64,000 nucleotides of DNA, from positions 39,730,501 through 39,794,500 of the forward strand of contig CM053164.1 in the NCBI GenBank assembly GCA_028571685.1, given 5' to 3'. The translations under genes were made by a program, and so were the position numbers. The notes under the pieces were generated by a model. That model saw nothing but the letters and a program-made list of their open reading frames with translations. It was not told the origin of the DNA and did no database searches. Shown in pieces: positions 32,958 through 45,336 of this stretch. Origin of the DNA: Heterohyrax brucei (lineage: Eukaryota; Chordata; Mammalia; Hyracoidea; Procaviidae). Position 1 is the stretch's first letter; each line of letters opens with the position of its first letter.

Positions 32958-35156
32958 CTTATACGGATCTGATATTTTGTCAAAGGCCCAGTGTCTATGC
33001 ACTGGGGAAGAAGCAGTCACTTCAACAAATGGTGTTGGCAAAACTGGGTATCTACCTGGAATAAAAAAAAAAAAAAAAATGAAACAAGATCCATATCTCA
33101 CAACTTACACAAAAACTAACTCAAAATGGATCAAATCTATAATAATAAAGATCACGGAAGAAAAAGTAGGGGCAACGCTGGAAGTCCTAACACACGACAT
33201 GCCAAGCCAAAGACATAAACAGACTAAAAACGTATTAATATCAATACACAAAACCAGGAGAGAAAAATAGATCAACGGAACTCTTAAAAATCAAACACTT
33301 ATGCTCATTTAAAGAATTCAGCAGAAGAGTAAAAAGACTACCTACATACTGGCAATAAATTCTTGGCAACCAAAAATCTGAACACTGTCTAATCTCCATA
33401 CTCTACGAAATACTACAAAAACCTCTACAAGACAGATAATCCAATTCAAAAATGAATAGGCAGACATCCAGGCAGAAGAAAGATACATGAGGAAATGCTC
33501 ATGACCATTAGCCATAAGAGAAACACAAATCAAAATTACGGTAAGATACCATCTTACCCCAACAAGGCTGGCATTAATCCAAAAACAAAACAATAAATGT
33601 GGCGAGGCTGTGGAGAAACTGGAACTCTGCTTCATAGATGGTGGGAATGTGAAGTGGCACAACTACTTTGGAAACTGATTTGGCACTGTCTTAAAAAGCT
33701 AGAAATAGAAATACCACATGATCCAGCAAATCCCACTTCTTGGAATATATCTTAGAGAAGTAAGTGCTATTACATGAACAGATACTTGCATACCAATGTT
33801 TATCACAGCACTGCCCACAACAAAAGATGGAATCAACCTAGGTGCCCATCAACAGATGAATGGATAAACAAACTATGATACATATACACAAAGGAATACT
33901 ACGCAATGATAAACAACAAGGATGATCCTGGGACACATCTAATAGCACGGAATCATTTGGAAGACCTGCTGGGTGAAATTAGTCAGTTGCAAAAGGAAAA
34001 CATTGTATGAGATCACTGTTATAAGGACTTAAGAAAAGGTTTAAGCACAGAAGAAAATGTTTAATGGTTACAAAGAAAGGACGGGAGGGAGAGAGGATTT
34101 ATAGATTAGATGTTAGCTAGGAATTGGGTTAAGTGAAGGAAATGACAGTGTGCAATAGAAAGGAAATTAACACTAGTGTACTACAGCAGAAGCTAAGAGG
34201 TTTCCTGTACACAATACAACATTTTGAAGGTCAGAGTAACGGGGGCAGTGGTTGGGGACCCATGGTTTCAGGGAATATCTAGGTCAATTGGCATAACTAA
34301 GATATTTTCTGTTTTTTTTTTTTTTTTTAACACAAATGTTCTGCATCCTATTTTGGTGAGTGGTGTCTCGCGTCTTAAAAGTTATTGCTACATAAGTAGC
34401 ACCTATTGGTCCCAAATCACCTGGAACATAGGAGAACAAAGGACATCAAAGACATGAGGAAAATATGAGCCAAGGAAACAGAAGGGGCCATATGATCAGG
34501 AGACAAAATCAGCACGAGACCAGAAAAACTAAATGGTGGTCAGCTACCACCAACGACTGCCTTGACAGTGAACACCGTGTAGAGTTCCTGATGCAGCAGG
34601 ACAAACATGGCAGTGCAGATCTGGAACTCTGTTAAAAAGTCAGACCTAATGGTCTGATATCTCAGAGGGGTCCCCTGAGGACATGATCCCCTGGACTTGG
34701 TGGTAGCCCACAGCTGAAACCAGTCCCTAAACCAACACTTCAGGCAAAGATTGGACTGAATTATAAGACACAGAGTAACGCTGGTGAAGTGTGTGCTTGG
34801 CTTAAATATAAGTATGAGGCTGTTGGAGCAGCTCTTGTCCAGAGGCAAGATGGGAGGGTGGAAAGAGGGGAACAGGCGTTGGTTGAATGAATATAGCCAG
34901 TACGGAGTGGAAAGGAGTGTACTATCATTGGGTAAGGAGATTAGCTGGAGTTGCACAGGGTGTGGGGAGTTTTATGTGGGAAATTGACTTGGATTGTAAA
35001 CTTTCACTTAAAGCACAATATTTTTCAAAAAAATAAAAACAAAAGCTGGTAGCAATGAAAACTTTAAAAAAAGAAGAGGAATTTCACTGCATGAGAACCA
35101 ACTGCTGACGGTGTCATCAGAATGGAATCCTGTTATAAAGTCAGGAACTACCTGTA

Positions 35157-36112
35157 TAAGACTGTCTGTAGTGGATTGACGGGAGACTGGGAGATGAGGG
35201 AGTAGAAATGGCAGGTATACACAACTCTTTCAAGGAAATTTTGTTCTGAGGGGGAACAGGGAGATGACATAGCTCTTCAGGAGGATGTGGGTTCTAGAAG
35301 AAACAAACAAAAGAACATGTTTTTAAAGAGAGAGAGATAGCCCAGGAAAGAGTAGAAGGAAAGGAATGCCCAGGAATGAAGGCTCTGGCTCAGCGCAGTA
35401 TGAAACAGACTCAGAATAAGGATGCTTGTGCAATATGACCTTTGAATGGAGAGAAACCAGACATGTCTACCTGTTCCAGCCATGGTCAGGTCAGGTGCCC
35501 AGGCTAGCATACTGACAATGCTGGGCATAGGCAAACAACCAACACGGCTCTATAGCCTCAGAGAGTCTTACATAATTCATGTACATAATGGCTGAGTTAT
35601 GGAGAAGTTTGTGCTTCTCCATAGAGGGGAAAAAAAGAGTATAATAACCTATAAAACATCACAGTAAGAACCATCGACACACTCTTTCAAATGTAAAGAA
35701 AAACGAGGAAGAGATGTCTTTGTTCCTCTTCATTATAAGCCAGACTGAACCAGCATCCTTGTTACTGGAGAAAGCTCTGCAATATGTGGCTATCTGCCAC
35801 CAATAAGCCAATTGTAGAGACACGTAGAGTGATCGAAAGTTTATTTGCATACCTGTATGCAAGAGACAGGTGGGTATTCTCGTTCTCAAATCCGGTTGAA
35901 GGTTGTCAGGCAAAGTCGGGGCATTTAGAGTAGAAGCTACCTGCTGTGCCAGCACTGGGGTACGTGTCAGGGAGAAAACAATGAGAGCAACTTGGGGAGC
36001 TTGTGGCGGTCAACTGGGTGGAGGTATTCTGCTTCACAATCTCTCAGGCCATCACCAGCCCTCAAAGAGAACAAAGTGGTGCTCCACATTACCTGACCAG
36101 CAATCTGAAAGA
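35157..36112. other. Unique sequence
   Basis: No repeat or gene recognised. Open frames are under 100 codons, and I see no plausible exon with both splice sites and coding bias. Confidence 0.5.
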
Positions 36113-36117
36113 ATGCT

Positions 36118-36623
36118 TGTCATGGGTTGAATTGTGTCCCCCCAAAAATACGTGTAGCCATGTGGCTGGGACATGATTCTCAGTATCTTGTGACTGTCCT
36201 CCATTTGTGGTTTCCCTAAACTGTATGTTAAAGGATTAGGGTGGGGCTGTAAATTCCTTCATAGGATTACTTCCCTGCCCTGCTGTAAAGGGAGTTTCCC
36301 TGGAGTATGGCTTGCTCCACCCTTAATCCTTTCATCCTATGAGAGATAAAAGGACAGAGAAGCAGGCTAAGAATCAAGAAAGCAGCACCAGGAGAAGAGT
36401 GCATCCTTCAGACCTGAGGTTCCTGTACCAAGATGCTTCCTGGACAAAGACTGATGCAATACCAGACTTTACTCCAGAGCCAACAAGGGGAAAGCCTTCC
36501 CCTGGAGCGGACACCCTGAATATGGAGTTGCAACCTACTAGACTGTGTAAGAATCAACCTCCCTTTGTTATAGCCATCCACTCTGTGGTTATTCTGTTAG
36601 AGCAGCCCTAGCTGACTAAAACA
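36118..36623 (+). mobile_element. MaLR-type solo LTR A
   Basis: 506 bp, flanked by the target duplication ATGCT at 36113-36117 and 36624-36628, so it inserted (or was resolved) as a solo LTR. Early diagnostic bases: GAATTGTG and AAAATACGTG. Late diagnostic text: CTAAGAATCAAG. Confidence 0.92.
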
Positions 36624-37211
36624 ATGCTCAAACACAAGTTCCTTCCCTGTCCTTCCTGGCCTCCTGCTTAATTCTTTTATCATTGGTTAGAGTTCAACTA
36701 TCAAGACCAAAGCAGTCATTTGTAGCTTACAGTTTACTGAATCTATGGTGGTGCCTCTGAGAGCTCACCCTAGCATCACCACCTCGGGCTTGTGGAATGT
36801 GGAGGTCATGTCTTTCCCTGTGGGTTTGGGGTAACCTGAATCAATGCTTCTCAGGCCCTTGATCTCAGGTTGCCCCCCAGGGGGTTTTAAGCCTCCAGTT
36901 TCATCTTTATTCTTGAATGATGTTTTTCATTGACTACAGAATTTTAAGTTAAAATTTACTTTCTTTCAGCTCTTTGAAAATGTCTTAAATTTTCTCCTGC
37001 TTCGTAAGATCTCCTCCCTCCCCTGCCCCACTCTAGCATTTATTTGTTGTCATTTTCACGTTTTTGGAGGATTTCTACTCAAATATCTGGTGATCCTTGG
37101 ATGTCTGATCACAGTAAGAGCGAGGTGTTAAAAAGCTGACCGAAAGGCCTGTAAATGTGCCTGTAGGGGCTCAAGAAAGACGCGGACTTGGTGACTGGTG
37201 GCTTTACTAGG

Positions 37212-37717
37212 TGTCATGGGTTGAATTATGTCCCCCCAAAAATATGTGTAGCCATGTGGCTGGGACATGATTCTCAGTATCTTGTGACTGTCCTCCATTT
37301 GTGGTTTCCCTAAACTGTATGTTAAAGGATTAGGGTGGGGCTGTAAATTCCTTCATAGGATTACTTCCCTGCCCTGCTGTAAAGGGAGTTTCCCTGGAGT
37401 ATGGCTTGCTCCACCCTTAATCCTTTCATCCTATGAGAGATAAAAGGACAGAGAAGCAGGCTAAGAATCAAGAAAGCAGCACCAGGAGAAGAGTGCATCC
37501 TTCAGACCTGAGGTTCCTGTACCAAGATGCTTCCTGGACAAAGACTGATGCAATACCAGACTTTACTCCAGAGCCAACAAGGGGAAAGCCTTCCCCTGGA
37601 GCGGACACCCTGAATATGGAGTTGCAACCTACTAGACTGTGTAAGAATCAACCTCCCTTTGTTATAGCCATCCACTCTGTGGTTATTCTGTTAGAGCAGC
37701 CCTAGCTGACTAAAACA
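37212..37717 (+). mobile_element. MaLR-type LTR B/A hybrid (middle copy)
   Basis: Begins with the diagnostic bases of the right LTR (GAATTATG, AAAATATGTG) and continues with those of LTR A (ATTACTTCCCT, CTAAGAATCAAG). It is preceded by the bases found before the right LTR and followed by the bases found after LTR A. It is a recombinant. Confidence 0.92.
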
Positions 37718-38305
37718 ATGCTCAAACACAAGTTCCTTCCCTGTCCTTCCTGGCCTCCTGCTTAATTCTTTTATCATTGGTTAGAGTTCAACTATCAAGA
37801 CCAAAGCAGTCATTTGTAGCTTACAGTTTACTGAATCTATGGTGGTGCCTCTGAGAGCTCACCCTAGCATCACCACCTCGGGCTTGTGGAATGTGGAGGT
37901 CATGTCTTTCCCTGTGGGTTTGGGGTAACTTGAATCAATGCTTCTCAGGCCCTTGATCTCAGGTTGCCCCCCAGGGGGTTTTAAGCCTCCAGTTTCATCT
38001 TTATTCTTGAATGATGTTTTTCATTGACTACAGAATTTTAAGTTAAAATTTACTTTCTTTCAGCTCTTTGAAAATGTCTTAAATTTTCTCCTGCTTCGTA
38101 AGATCTCCTCCCTCCCCTGCCCCACTCTAGCATTTATTTGTTGTCATTTTCACGTTTTTGGAGGATTTCTACTCAAATATCTGGTGATCCTTGGATGTCT
38201 GATCACAGTAAGAGCGAGGTGTTAAAAAGCTGACCGAAAGGCCTGTAAATGTGCCTGTAGGGGCTCAAGAAAGACGCGGACTTGGTGACTGGTGGCTTTA
38301 CTAGG

Positions 38306-38831
38306 TGTCATGGGTTGAATTATGTCCCCCCAAAAATATGTGTAGCCATGTGGCTGGGACATGATTCTCAGTATCTTGTGACTGTCCTCCATTTGTGGTT
38401 TCCCTAAACTGTATGTTAAAGGATTAGGGTGGGGCTGTAAATTCCTTCATAGGATTATTTCTCTGCCCTGCTGTAAAGGGAGTTTCCCTGGAGTATGGCT
38501 TGCCCCACCCTTAATCCTTTCAGCCTGCGAGAGATAAAAGGAAAGAGAAGCAAGCAGAGAAAAGGGGGAACTTCGTTACCATCAAGAAAGCAGCACGGGG
38601 AGAAGAGCGCGTCCTTCAGACCTGAGGTTCCTGCTCCAAGACGCTCCCTGGACAAAGACTGATGCAATACCGGACTTTCCTCCAGAGCCGACAAGGGGGA
38701 AAGCCTTCCCCTGGAGCTGACACCATGAATTTGGCCTTTTAGCCTACTGGACAGTGACAAAACAAAGTTTCTCTTTTTAAAGTCATCCATTTGTGGTAAT
38801 TCTGTTACAGAAAAACTAAATGACTAAGACA
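38306..38831 (+). mobile_element. MaLR-type LTR B (right copy)
   Basis: Starts GAATTATG with AAAATATGTG. From about 38455 (ATTATTTCTCT) it diverges from the other two copies, with its own downstream half (GCCTGCGAGAGATAAAAGG). It is flanked by CTAGG on the left and CTGGT on the right, an imperfect target duplication at best. Confidence 0.9.
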
Positions 38832-40023
38832 CTGGTTATTTCTCTTAATTTTACCTCTTGTCACTTTTACCATAGTAATTATGTTCCCGTTACACTGGAC
38901 TCCTTTTAAAATGTGCTTTACTTACTCAGCATCTTTGCATTTGTTGTTTTCTCTTCTGAAACACATTTCTCCTAGATAGTCACATAATCCATTCTTTCAC
39001 TTCATTGAATCCTCTGTCCAGATGGTGCCTCATTGAGAAGCTTTTCCTGCCTAATCTACACAAAATGGCATTCCTGCACCAATTTTTTTTAATCCTTCCA
39101 CGCTACCATGTTTTTCTTCATATACATTTACCTGTTTACTTTTGCTTCTCTCTACTCCTGTCTATCCTAACTTCATACTATCTTGACTTCCGTTTCTTTC
39201 AGCCTGCCTTTCTTTCACTCCTTTGAGATTACTAGGTACTCTCTTGGCTCTGTGCTTCTGCACATGCCATTCCTCCCGTTTCACACTACTCACCCTTCAG
39301 ATCTGTTTCCTCTTCTGAACCGTAAGTTCTTTAAGGACCGAGACTGCATTTATTTTTCCTTACCTCCTGTCTCTACTTCAGTGCCACATGCACAGAAGGT
39401 ACTCAGTACAGAAAAATAGGTAGGTAGGTAGATAAAGATGTATGCTTCTAGAATGTAAATTATATAAGAATTACACGAGTGGTGACATACACAAAGGCTA
39501 AGGAAAACTTTCCAGATAAAACAGAAATTAAGGGTACAATCCATTTGATGGAGAAGAAGAGTAACTTGATTTAGAATATGATGAGTTCAAGGTAAAGTGG
39601 AGATTTGGGACTAGAGCTTATCAAGGAATTCCATGTTTGGAGGCATCGATTTGAGACAGACAATATACGTGATATTTGAAAACCTTAAAGAATTTATCTT
39701 GTTCAATTGATCATTTCAGTTCAACAAACTTCGAATACTTACTTTGGCCAAAGTTAGGATTAGATAAAATAAGGTACAGTCTTTACTGTCTAGGAATTTG
39801 CAATATTAACAGATAATTTTAATATAACTATTGTGCAAGGGATTATACAGAGCACCAAGATGAACAGTAAACCAACTGGATTTTTTAAACAAGGCTTCAT
39901 CAAGGATATAATGACCAATGAGCCTATAAACAAAAGCATGAGTTAGACTGTGAAGGATTATGAAGGCCACAACTGAGAGTATGGACTTTCATCAGGTGGT
40001 AAATTTGTAAATAAAAAATCATT
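38832..40023. other. Mostly unique; L2-like stretch and a TAGG microsatellite
   Basis: 39000-39410 (CCAGATGGTGCCTCATTGAG, CTGTGCTTCTGCACATGCC) reads like an old L2 3' region. A short (TAGG)n run is at 39417-39434. No gene seen. Confidence 0.45.
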
Positions 40024-40521
40024 CTGGTCATCTAGTGCTGCTCTAACAGAAATACCACAAAGTGAGTGGCTTTACAAAGGAAGGTTCATTCTTACACAGT
40101 ATGGTAGGCTACAAGTCAGAATTCAAGAAAAGACTTACCTCTTTTTTGGCTCAGAGGAAGGTCCTTGTGTTGCACCAGTTTTTGATCAGGGACCATTTTG
40201 GTGCCCAAACCTCAAGTCTGATACTCTCTTGTCTCGGTGCTGCTTTCTTGATGGTCTGAGGTTCCCAACTCTCACTTGCTTCCTTTTCCTTTCATCTCAT
40301 GTTGAATGAAAGGATAAAAGTGGTGTAAGCCACACTCCAGGAAAATGCCCTTCACAGTGGAGTAGGGAGTTGACCTTAGGAAGGGATTTACAATTCACAG
40401 TCCCACTCTAATCAGCATAGGAAAATCACAAAATGGAGGGCAATCACACAGTGCTGGTAATCACAACCCAGGCAAATTTATGTACATATTTTGGGGGGGA
40501 CACAATTCAATCCATAACAGG
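40024..40521 (-). mobile_element. MaLR-type LTR, antisense
   Basis: Reversed LTR from TCATCTAGTGCTGCTCTAAC to CACAATTCAATCCATAACA. Target duplication not clear. Confidence 0.82.
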
Positions 40522-41294
40522 AATTAAGTTGGGAAACTGCCTTATTAAATGGGGCTTTAGATGTATTCCTTACAAATGGCATAACTTCAATTTAATAGGC
40601 AAACCATATGTTCAATGCCATAAGAGTACTCAAAACTGAAATGAATTCTGGTGAATCCATTTATTTATTAATTCATATATCCATTGAATAATGTATATTA
40701 ACACCAGTGTCAAATACTGTGCTAGGTCACACAGATTCAGTAGTGACCAAAATAGCCATGATTTCTGTCTCCAAAGTGTTTATCTTCTTTACGGGAGGCG
40801 GATGATAAATAACTAAATAACTGAAGAAAGCAGAAGTTGTAAAATTTGTTGTCAAGAAATATAAAAGGTGATATGATAAGAGTAAAACTCGAATGCAAAT
40901 AATTACTGTGTAATAAATTTTGGGGAGAGACAGTAATACATAATTGTCTTCTGGATTTCTTAAAGCTGGGCACATGTATACACAGATGTGAAGGCTGATC
41001 AGAAGCAGAATGTCATTATCACACACAGTGATCATCAAGGATGGCTACATATTAGTCTGCTACATGAGCCGGACATTGAAACATGAGGAATTTCCCAAAA
41101 TAAGATATGGACACAAAGGTCATGGAACAGCTATTTGGAGACAGCTGTTATAGAACATTGTGGTTCTGCTGGTTGCTACCAAGCCTTGGCAGGACCTGTC
41201 ATGGGACAGTGTGCAGAGAAGAGGAGAAAATGCACAGCTGTTCATTCAGATGCAGCTTTGATGCAGTCATTTCAGTAACGGCTAATTCTTGGCT
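40522..41294. other. Mostly unique; L2-like stretch
   Basis: 40660-40960 (ATTTATTAATTCATATATCC, then ATACTGTGCTAGGTCACACA and AAATAACTAAATAAC) looks like an old L2 fragment. The remainder is unrecognised. Confidence 0.4.
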
Positions 41295-41768
41295 GCCATA
41301 GGTTGAACTGTGTCCCCCCCAAAAATGTGTATGTCAGTTTTTCTGGGCCATGATTCCTGATATTGCATGATGTTCCTATATATTTTAGATTCTGTGTCTA
41401 TGATGTTAATGAGGAGGATGAGTGGCACTTGTGTTGTGGAGGCGAGACTCTATAAGACTGTATTGTGCCTTGAGGCAGTCTTCTGGGATATAAAAGAAAA
41501 AGAAGCAATTAGAGAGTTGGGAACCCACACCATCAGGAAAGAAGCAATGATGGGAGCAAAGTGCCTCCTTTAGACCTGGAGTCCTTGTTACTCAGAAGTA
41601 CCCAGTCTAGGGGAAGATAGATGACAAGGACCTTCTTCCGGAGCCAACACAGAAAGACTTCCCCTGGAGCTGATGCCCTGAATTCAGACTGATAGCCTGC
41701 TTTTCTGTGAGAAAATAAAATTATCTTTGTAAAACCTATACATTTGTGGTATTTGTGCTCTAGGAAGA
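41295..41768 (+). mobile_element. MaLR-type LTR, 3' end eroded
   Basis: From CATAGGTTGAACTGTGTCCC through ACATTTGTGGTATTTGTGCT. The canonical CTGACTAAAACA end is lost. Confidence 0.78.
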
Positions 41769-42840
41769 CATGGACAAAAACTGAAAGCACTAATATAGAA
41801 AATATCTGATTAAAATTCTTTTATGCCATAAAATAATCTATCAATTATATGACAGCAAGAAGTATGTTAGTAAAAGAGCTCGAGGCTATATATGTCTTCA
41901 TAAAAACATGAGGATACTTCTGATAGCAAAGTTTTGTGAGAAAAGACTTCTGGTCAACATGATGCCATAGACAGAAGTGCCACACTGTCCCTCCACAGCA
42001 AAGACCCAAAAAACTAAGTAAAGTAGAGACAAACATCAAATTTGGAACCCAAAATGTCAAATGAACGGACAAAGAACTCAGCCAAACACCGAATGGAATA
42101 AGAAACTGACAGAGAGCAGAGAGTGACAGCAGATGTGAGCATAAGTCTCCTATTAGCTCATGCAGCATGAATTCGTCATCTTGGACTGCTGTTGGAGATT
42201 AGAAGACAGGAAGCACTGGAAAGCAGCATCACGGAAGGCAGCTGATAATTAGTGATACTTGCTATCCTACCTACCATGCTCTCCCTACTTACTGCTGTAC
42301 CACTGATGCTTCTTGGCTAGCTGTGGTGGCTTTGACGGCTGGCAAATACAGTGTAAGAGAAGCTTGATTTGCCTCACTAACACTGGGAATCAGAGGACAA
42401 GGAGTACAGAAAAGTGGCCTGGTAGAGCTCCCAGCAGGACGCAGATCACTTGGTAACCAGTGATACATGTTTTCTTATCCTCATCCTTTCCCAACACCAT
42501 CCCTCCAAGCCTCCTCCACTTCCTTGCCAGTCTCTTGGCCAGGAGGCTACTGCTTCTACCCCAGCCACTTGGATTCACCCTACCCACACTGGCTGGAGCC
42601 CTGAGTGCCATTTGTTAGTAGCTGGTGTTGCTTATTTCCGTATCTTTTGAGTTCTTCCATGTCTCCCACCACCTCCCACTCTTTTGTCTTGAATACCTGG
42701 CACTGAGTGCCATGTTTGCTTCTTACTAAAACGCTGTGAAGCACCACTGAACTGGGGAACCAATTCTGTGGCCCATGATGCCACATTGGTGGGATTCTAG
42801 GGCTTTTATGTTTTTTATTTTTGCTTTGCTTTATGGTGTG

Positions 42841-43322
42841 TCATGGATTGAGTTATGTTACCCCGAAACTATGTGTAGCCGTGTGCCTGGGCCATGATTC
42901 CCTGTTTTCTATGATTGTCCTCCATTTTGTGATTTTCCTATGCTGTATGTTAAAGGACTATGGTGAGACTAAATTGTTTCACAGGATCACCTCCCTGCTC
43001 TGTAAAGGGAGTGCAGCTGGAACCACCCTTATTCTTTTCATTTTACAAGAGATAAAAGGAAATGGAAGCAAGCAGAGAATTGGGAACCTCACACCATCAA
43101 GAAAGCAGCACCAAGAGAAGAGCGTGTCCTTCAGACCTGAGGTTCCTGCTTCTAGATGCTCCCTGGACAAAGATGCAACACAAGGACCTTCCTCCAAAGC
43201 TGACAAGGGAGAAAGTCTTCCCCTGGAGTGGGCATCCTGAATTTGAACTTGTAGCCTACTGGACTGTGTAAGAATAAACTTTCCTTTGTTAAAGCCATCT
43301 ACTCTGTGGAATTTCTGACTAC
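42841..43322 (+). mobile_element. MaLR-type LTR
   Basis: From TCATGGATTGAGTTATGTTA to ACTCTGTGGAATTTCTGACT. Open frames across it on either strand are fortuitous. Confidence 0.82.
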
Positions 43323-44687
43323 AACATGGTGTTTTGTTTTCTTTTTCTTTTCTCAGCTTGGGATCCCCCTCTAGATGTGCTGTACTGCACAGGTGAGAAT
43401 TCACTCCCACAGTCTGCAAAGAGATCCTTAGGGGCATTTGCTGTTTTCTTTCTTACATTTTTGCTTTCTGTGTTTACTATTTTTCAGTTCTTATATGTCT
43501 ATAATTACTTTCTTTTCCTGTCTTGTGAATACCTGACACTGTGTGACAGCTATACTCCTTTCAGCCAGGCTACGCTGAGCAGCATAAGATGCACTTCCTT
43601 GGTCTTCACAGCCACACCAGTGGAGTCCATAGGATCCCTTCTTTTCTAATCTTTTTCTTGCTTTTTTTCTCTTTTTTTGAATTCTCATCTCACCACTCCC
43701 TCTTTAAATGTTTTTAGCATTCTTTTGTTTTGGGCCCCTATTTCAGTATCCTCTCTCCTCTTTCCCATAACCATCCTAGCTGAACACATCACAACATCAT
43801 CCTGCTTTCTGTTACACGCAGCATGCACTGAACACCACTCCCTCAAGAAGCACAGCCATGACCCACTGGAAATGTCCAGTACTAATCCTGGCTAATTCAG
43901 TCAGCCCTAGTATGTGCCACAAACAACCCATCTCAGCCCCTCCTCTTCAGCTGGACCTTCCCTGCTACACCATAGCTGAACGATTGGCCCTGCCCATTAA
44001 ACAAGGAGGTGAAAAATATTGTGACCAAAGACAAGCAAACAAAGAATGCACAGCCCACCTGCTCTGACATAACCAAATAAAAGAAGCAGGATGAAATAAA
44101 CATAAATACAATCAATAAATGGAGACAATAACTATCACTGTCCAGAAGACAGTAGACAATATCAAAGTGTACATAAAAAAAGGACAGGATGGTTCCAGTA
44201 GGCATCTAAAATAAAACACCAAATTGTTTTCCAGTAGAACCAAAGGTACTAAAACTACCTAACAGTGAGTTCAAATTTCCAATATTCAGAGTTAGCCAAG
44301 AGTTGAAGGGAAATGCAGAAAAAAATGTGGAAAAAATTCATGGAAAAGGCAGATAAATTCATGGAAAGTGCAGAAAAGAATGGAATAATTCAAGAAAATA
44401 ACATAGGAATAAAATGTCAAAATAAATTTGGAACTAGAAATCCTACAAAAACAGCAATTAGAAATCTGAAAGATAAACAAGATTTCAGAAACAAATAGTG
44501 TCATGGACTGAATTGTATCCCCCACAAAATGTGTGTATCCATTTGTTTGGGCCATGATTCCCACTATTGTGTGGTTGTCCTCTATTTTGTGATTGTAATT
44601 TTATTGTATATTGTAAATCCTCATCTCTGCCTGTGGGTAATGGGGCAAGATTGGATTATGATAAAGAGGATTAGGGTGGGACTATGT

Positions 44688-44836
44688 AGTGTACTAGGTT
44701 AAGTGCTATGTCAGCTAACCAAAAGGTCAGCAGTTCAAATCCTCCAGGCACTCCTTGGAAACTCTATGGGGCAGTTCTATTCTGACTTTTAAGGTCACTG
44801 TGAGTTGGACCAAACTTGATGGCAGTGGCTTTTTTT
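44688..44836 (+). mobile_element. AfroSINE
   Basis: GTTAAGTGCTATGTCAGC head, CACTCCTTGGAAACTCTATG body and GTGAGTTGGACCAAACTTG tail. Confidence 0.88.
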
Positions 44837-45336
44837 TTTCTTTTTTCTTTAACATGACTGAGTGAAAATGTACATTCACGTATAAATTTACATGCCCACC
44901 TATATGCAGCTTCCACTGCTCTCCCTGTCTGGTGACAGCACACTATTCCTCTCTGCTCCATACATGTCTCATCCTCCCAACAGCCTCCTTTCCACTCCTC
45001 TCCACCCACTCTCCTTCCTCCAGCCAGAGGTCAGTAGGATGATATCCAATAGATGTATAGAACCATAAAGTGCATCCAATATATGGTCACTCTGCATTGC
45101 TAAGTCCAATCCATTCCTGTCCAAAGAGTGGACCTTTGTTATAATTTACGGGTAAGGGCAGCATCAGGGCTGGGGGGGCATGCTTTCAGGGGAACCCCAA
45201 AACTGCTGGACCATCAACTGAGGTCTTTTAGTGGAGATCTCAGGATGCACCCCTTTTTATTCTTGTGTTGCCAGTGAGACTCAACCTAGTGAGCTCCATC
45301 GTGGCTATCACTGGTGGTGGCCAGGCATTTTTTTTT
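44837..45336 (-). mobile_element. L1 3' UTR, antisense
   Basis: A poly-T-rich start (TTTTTCTTTTTTCTTTAACA) followed by the reverse complement of the 3' UTR seen at 12300-12860 (for example GTGACAGCACACTATTCCTC). It joins the AfroSINE tail directly. Confidence 0.82.

Larger units (their letters stand above)
27140..35040 (+). mobile_element. Full-length but decayed L1 with four later insertions
   Basis: The 5' UTR begins near 27148 (AAGATAAGACGGCAGAATAG), ORF1 remnants span 27930-28830, ORF2 starts near 29470 (ACAGCACTAAATTCATATGT), and the endonuclease and reverse-transcriptase regions continue to about 33980 with many stops. The box at about 32196 reads LFVDDMI. The 3' UTR ends in AAAAAAATAAAAACAAAA at 35025-35043. 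Insertions within it are AfroSINEs at 28947, 31240 and 32808 and a MaLR LTR at 30400. A-runs lie at 27996 and 33062, and a T-run at 34313. Confidence 0.85.
26913..35154. mobile_element. Probable Tigger/pogo-like DNA transposon remnant split by an L1
   Basis: Left end TA-CAGGTTGTCCCC (26911) and right end GGAACTACCTG-TA (35154) form imperfect inverted termini with a TA dinucleotide outside each, the target duplication of Tc1/mariner-type elements. Only about 350 bp belong to the element itself (26913-27139 and 35041-35154); a full-length L1 fills the middle. No transposase reading is present, so it would be a non-autonomous MER-type copy. Confidence 0.45.
36118..38305. repeat. Tandem duplication, two units of 1094 bp
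   Basis: 36118-37211 and 37212-38305 are nearly identical head-to-tail units, each an LTR plus a 588-bp spacer (36624-37211; 37718-38305). I see one spacer difference (AACCTG against AACTTG) and two near the LTR start. Two identical 90-codon open frames inside are a consequence of the duplication, not genes. Confidence 0.95.

Noticed and set aside
36339-37705. Two identical 90-codon open frames (36339-36611 and 37433-37705) as a duplicated gene
   Set aside because: Both lie inside MaLR LTRs and are identical only because the 1094-bp unit was duplicated. Other copies of the LTR do not keep the frame.
42821-43437. Overlapping 139- and 152-codon frames on opposite strands
   Set aside because: Both are readings of a MaLR LTR; similar frames appear at other LTR copies with different lengths.
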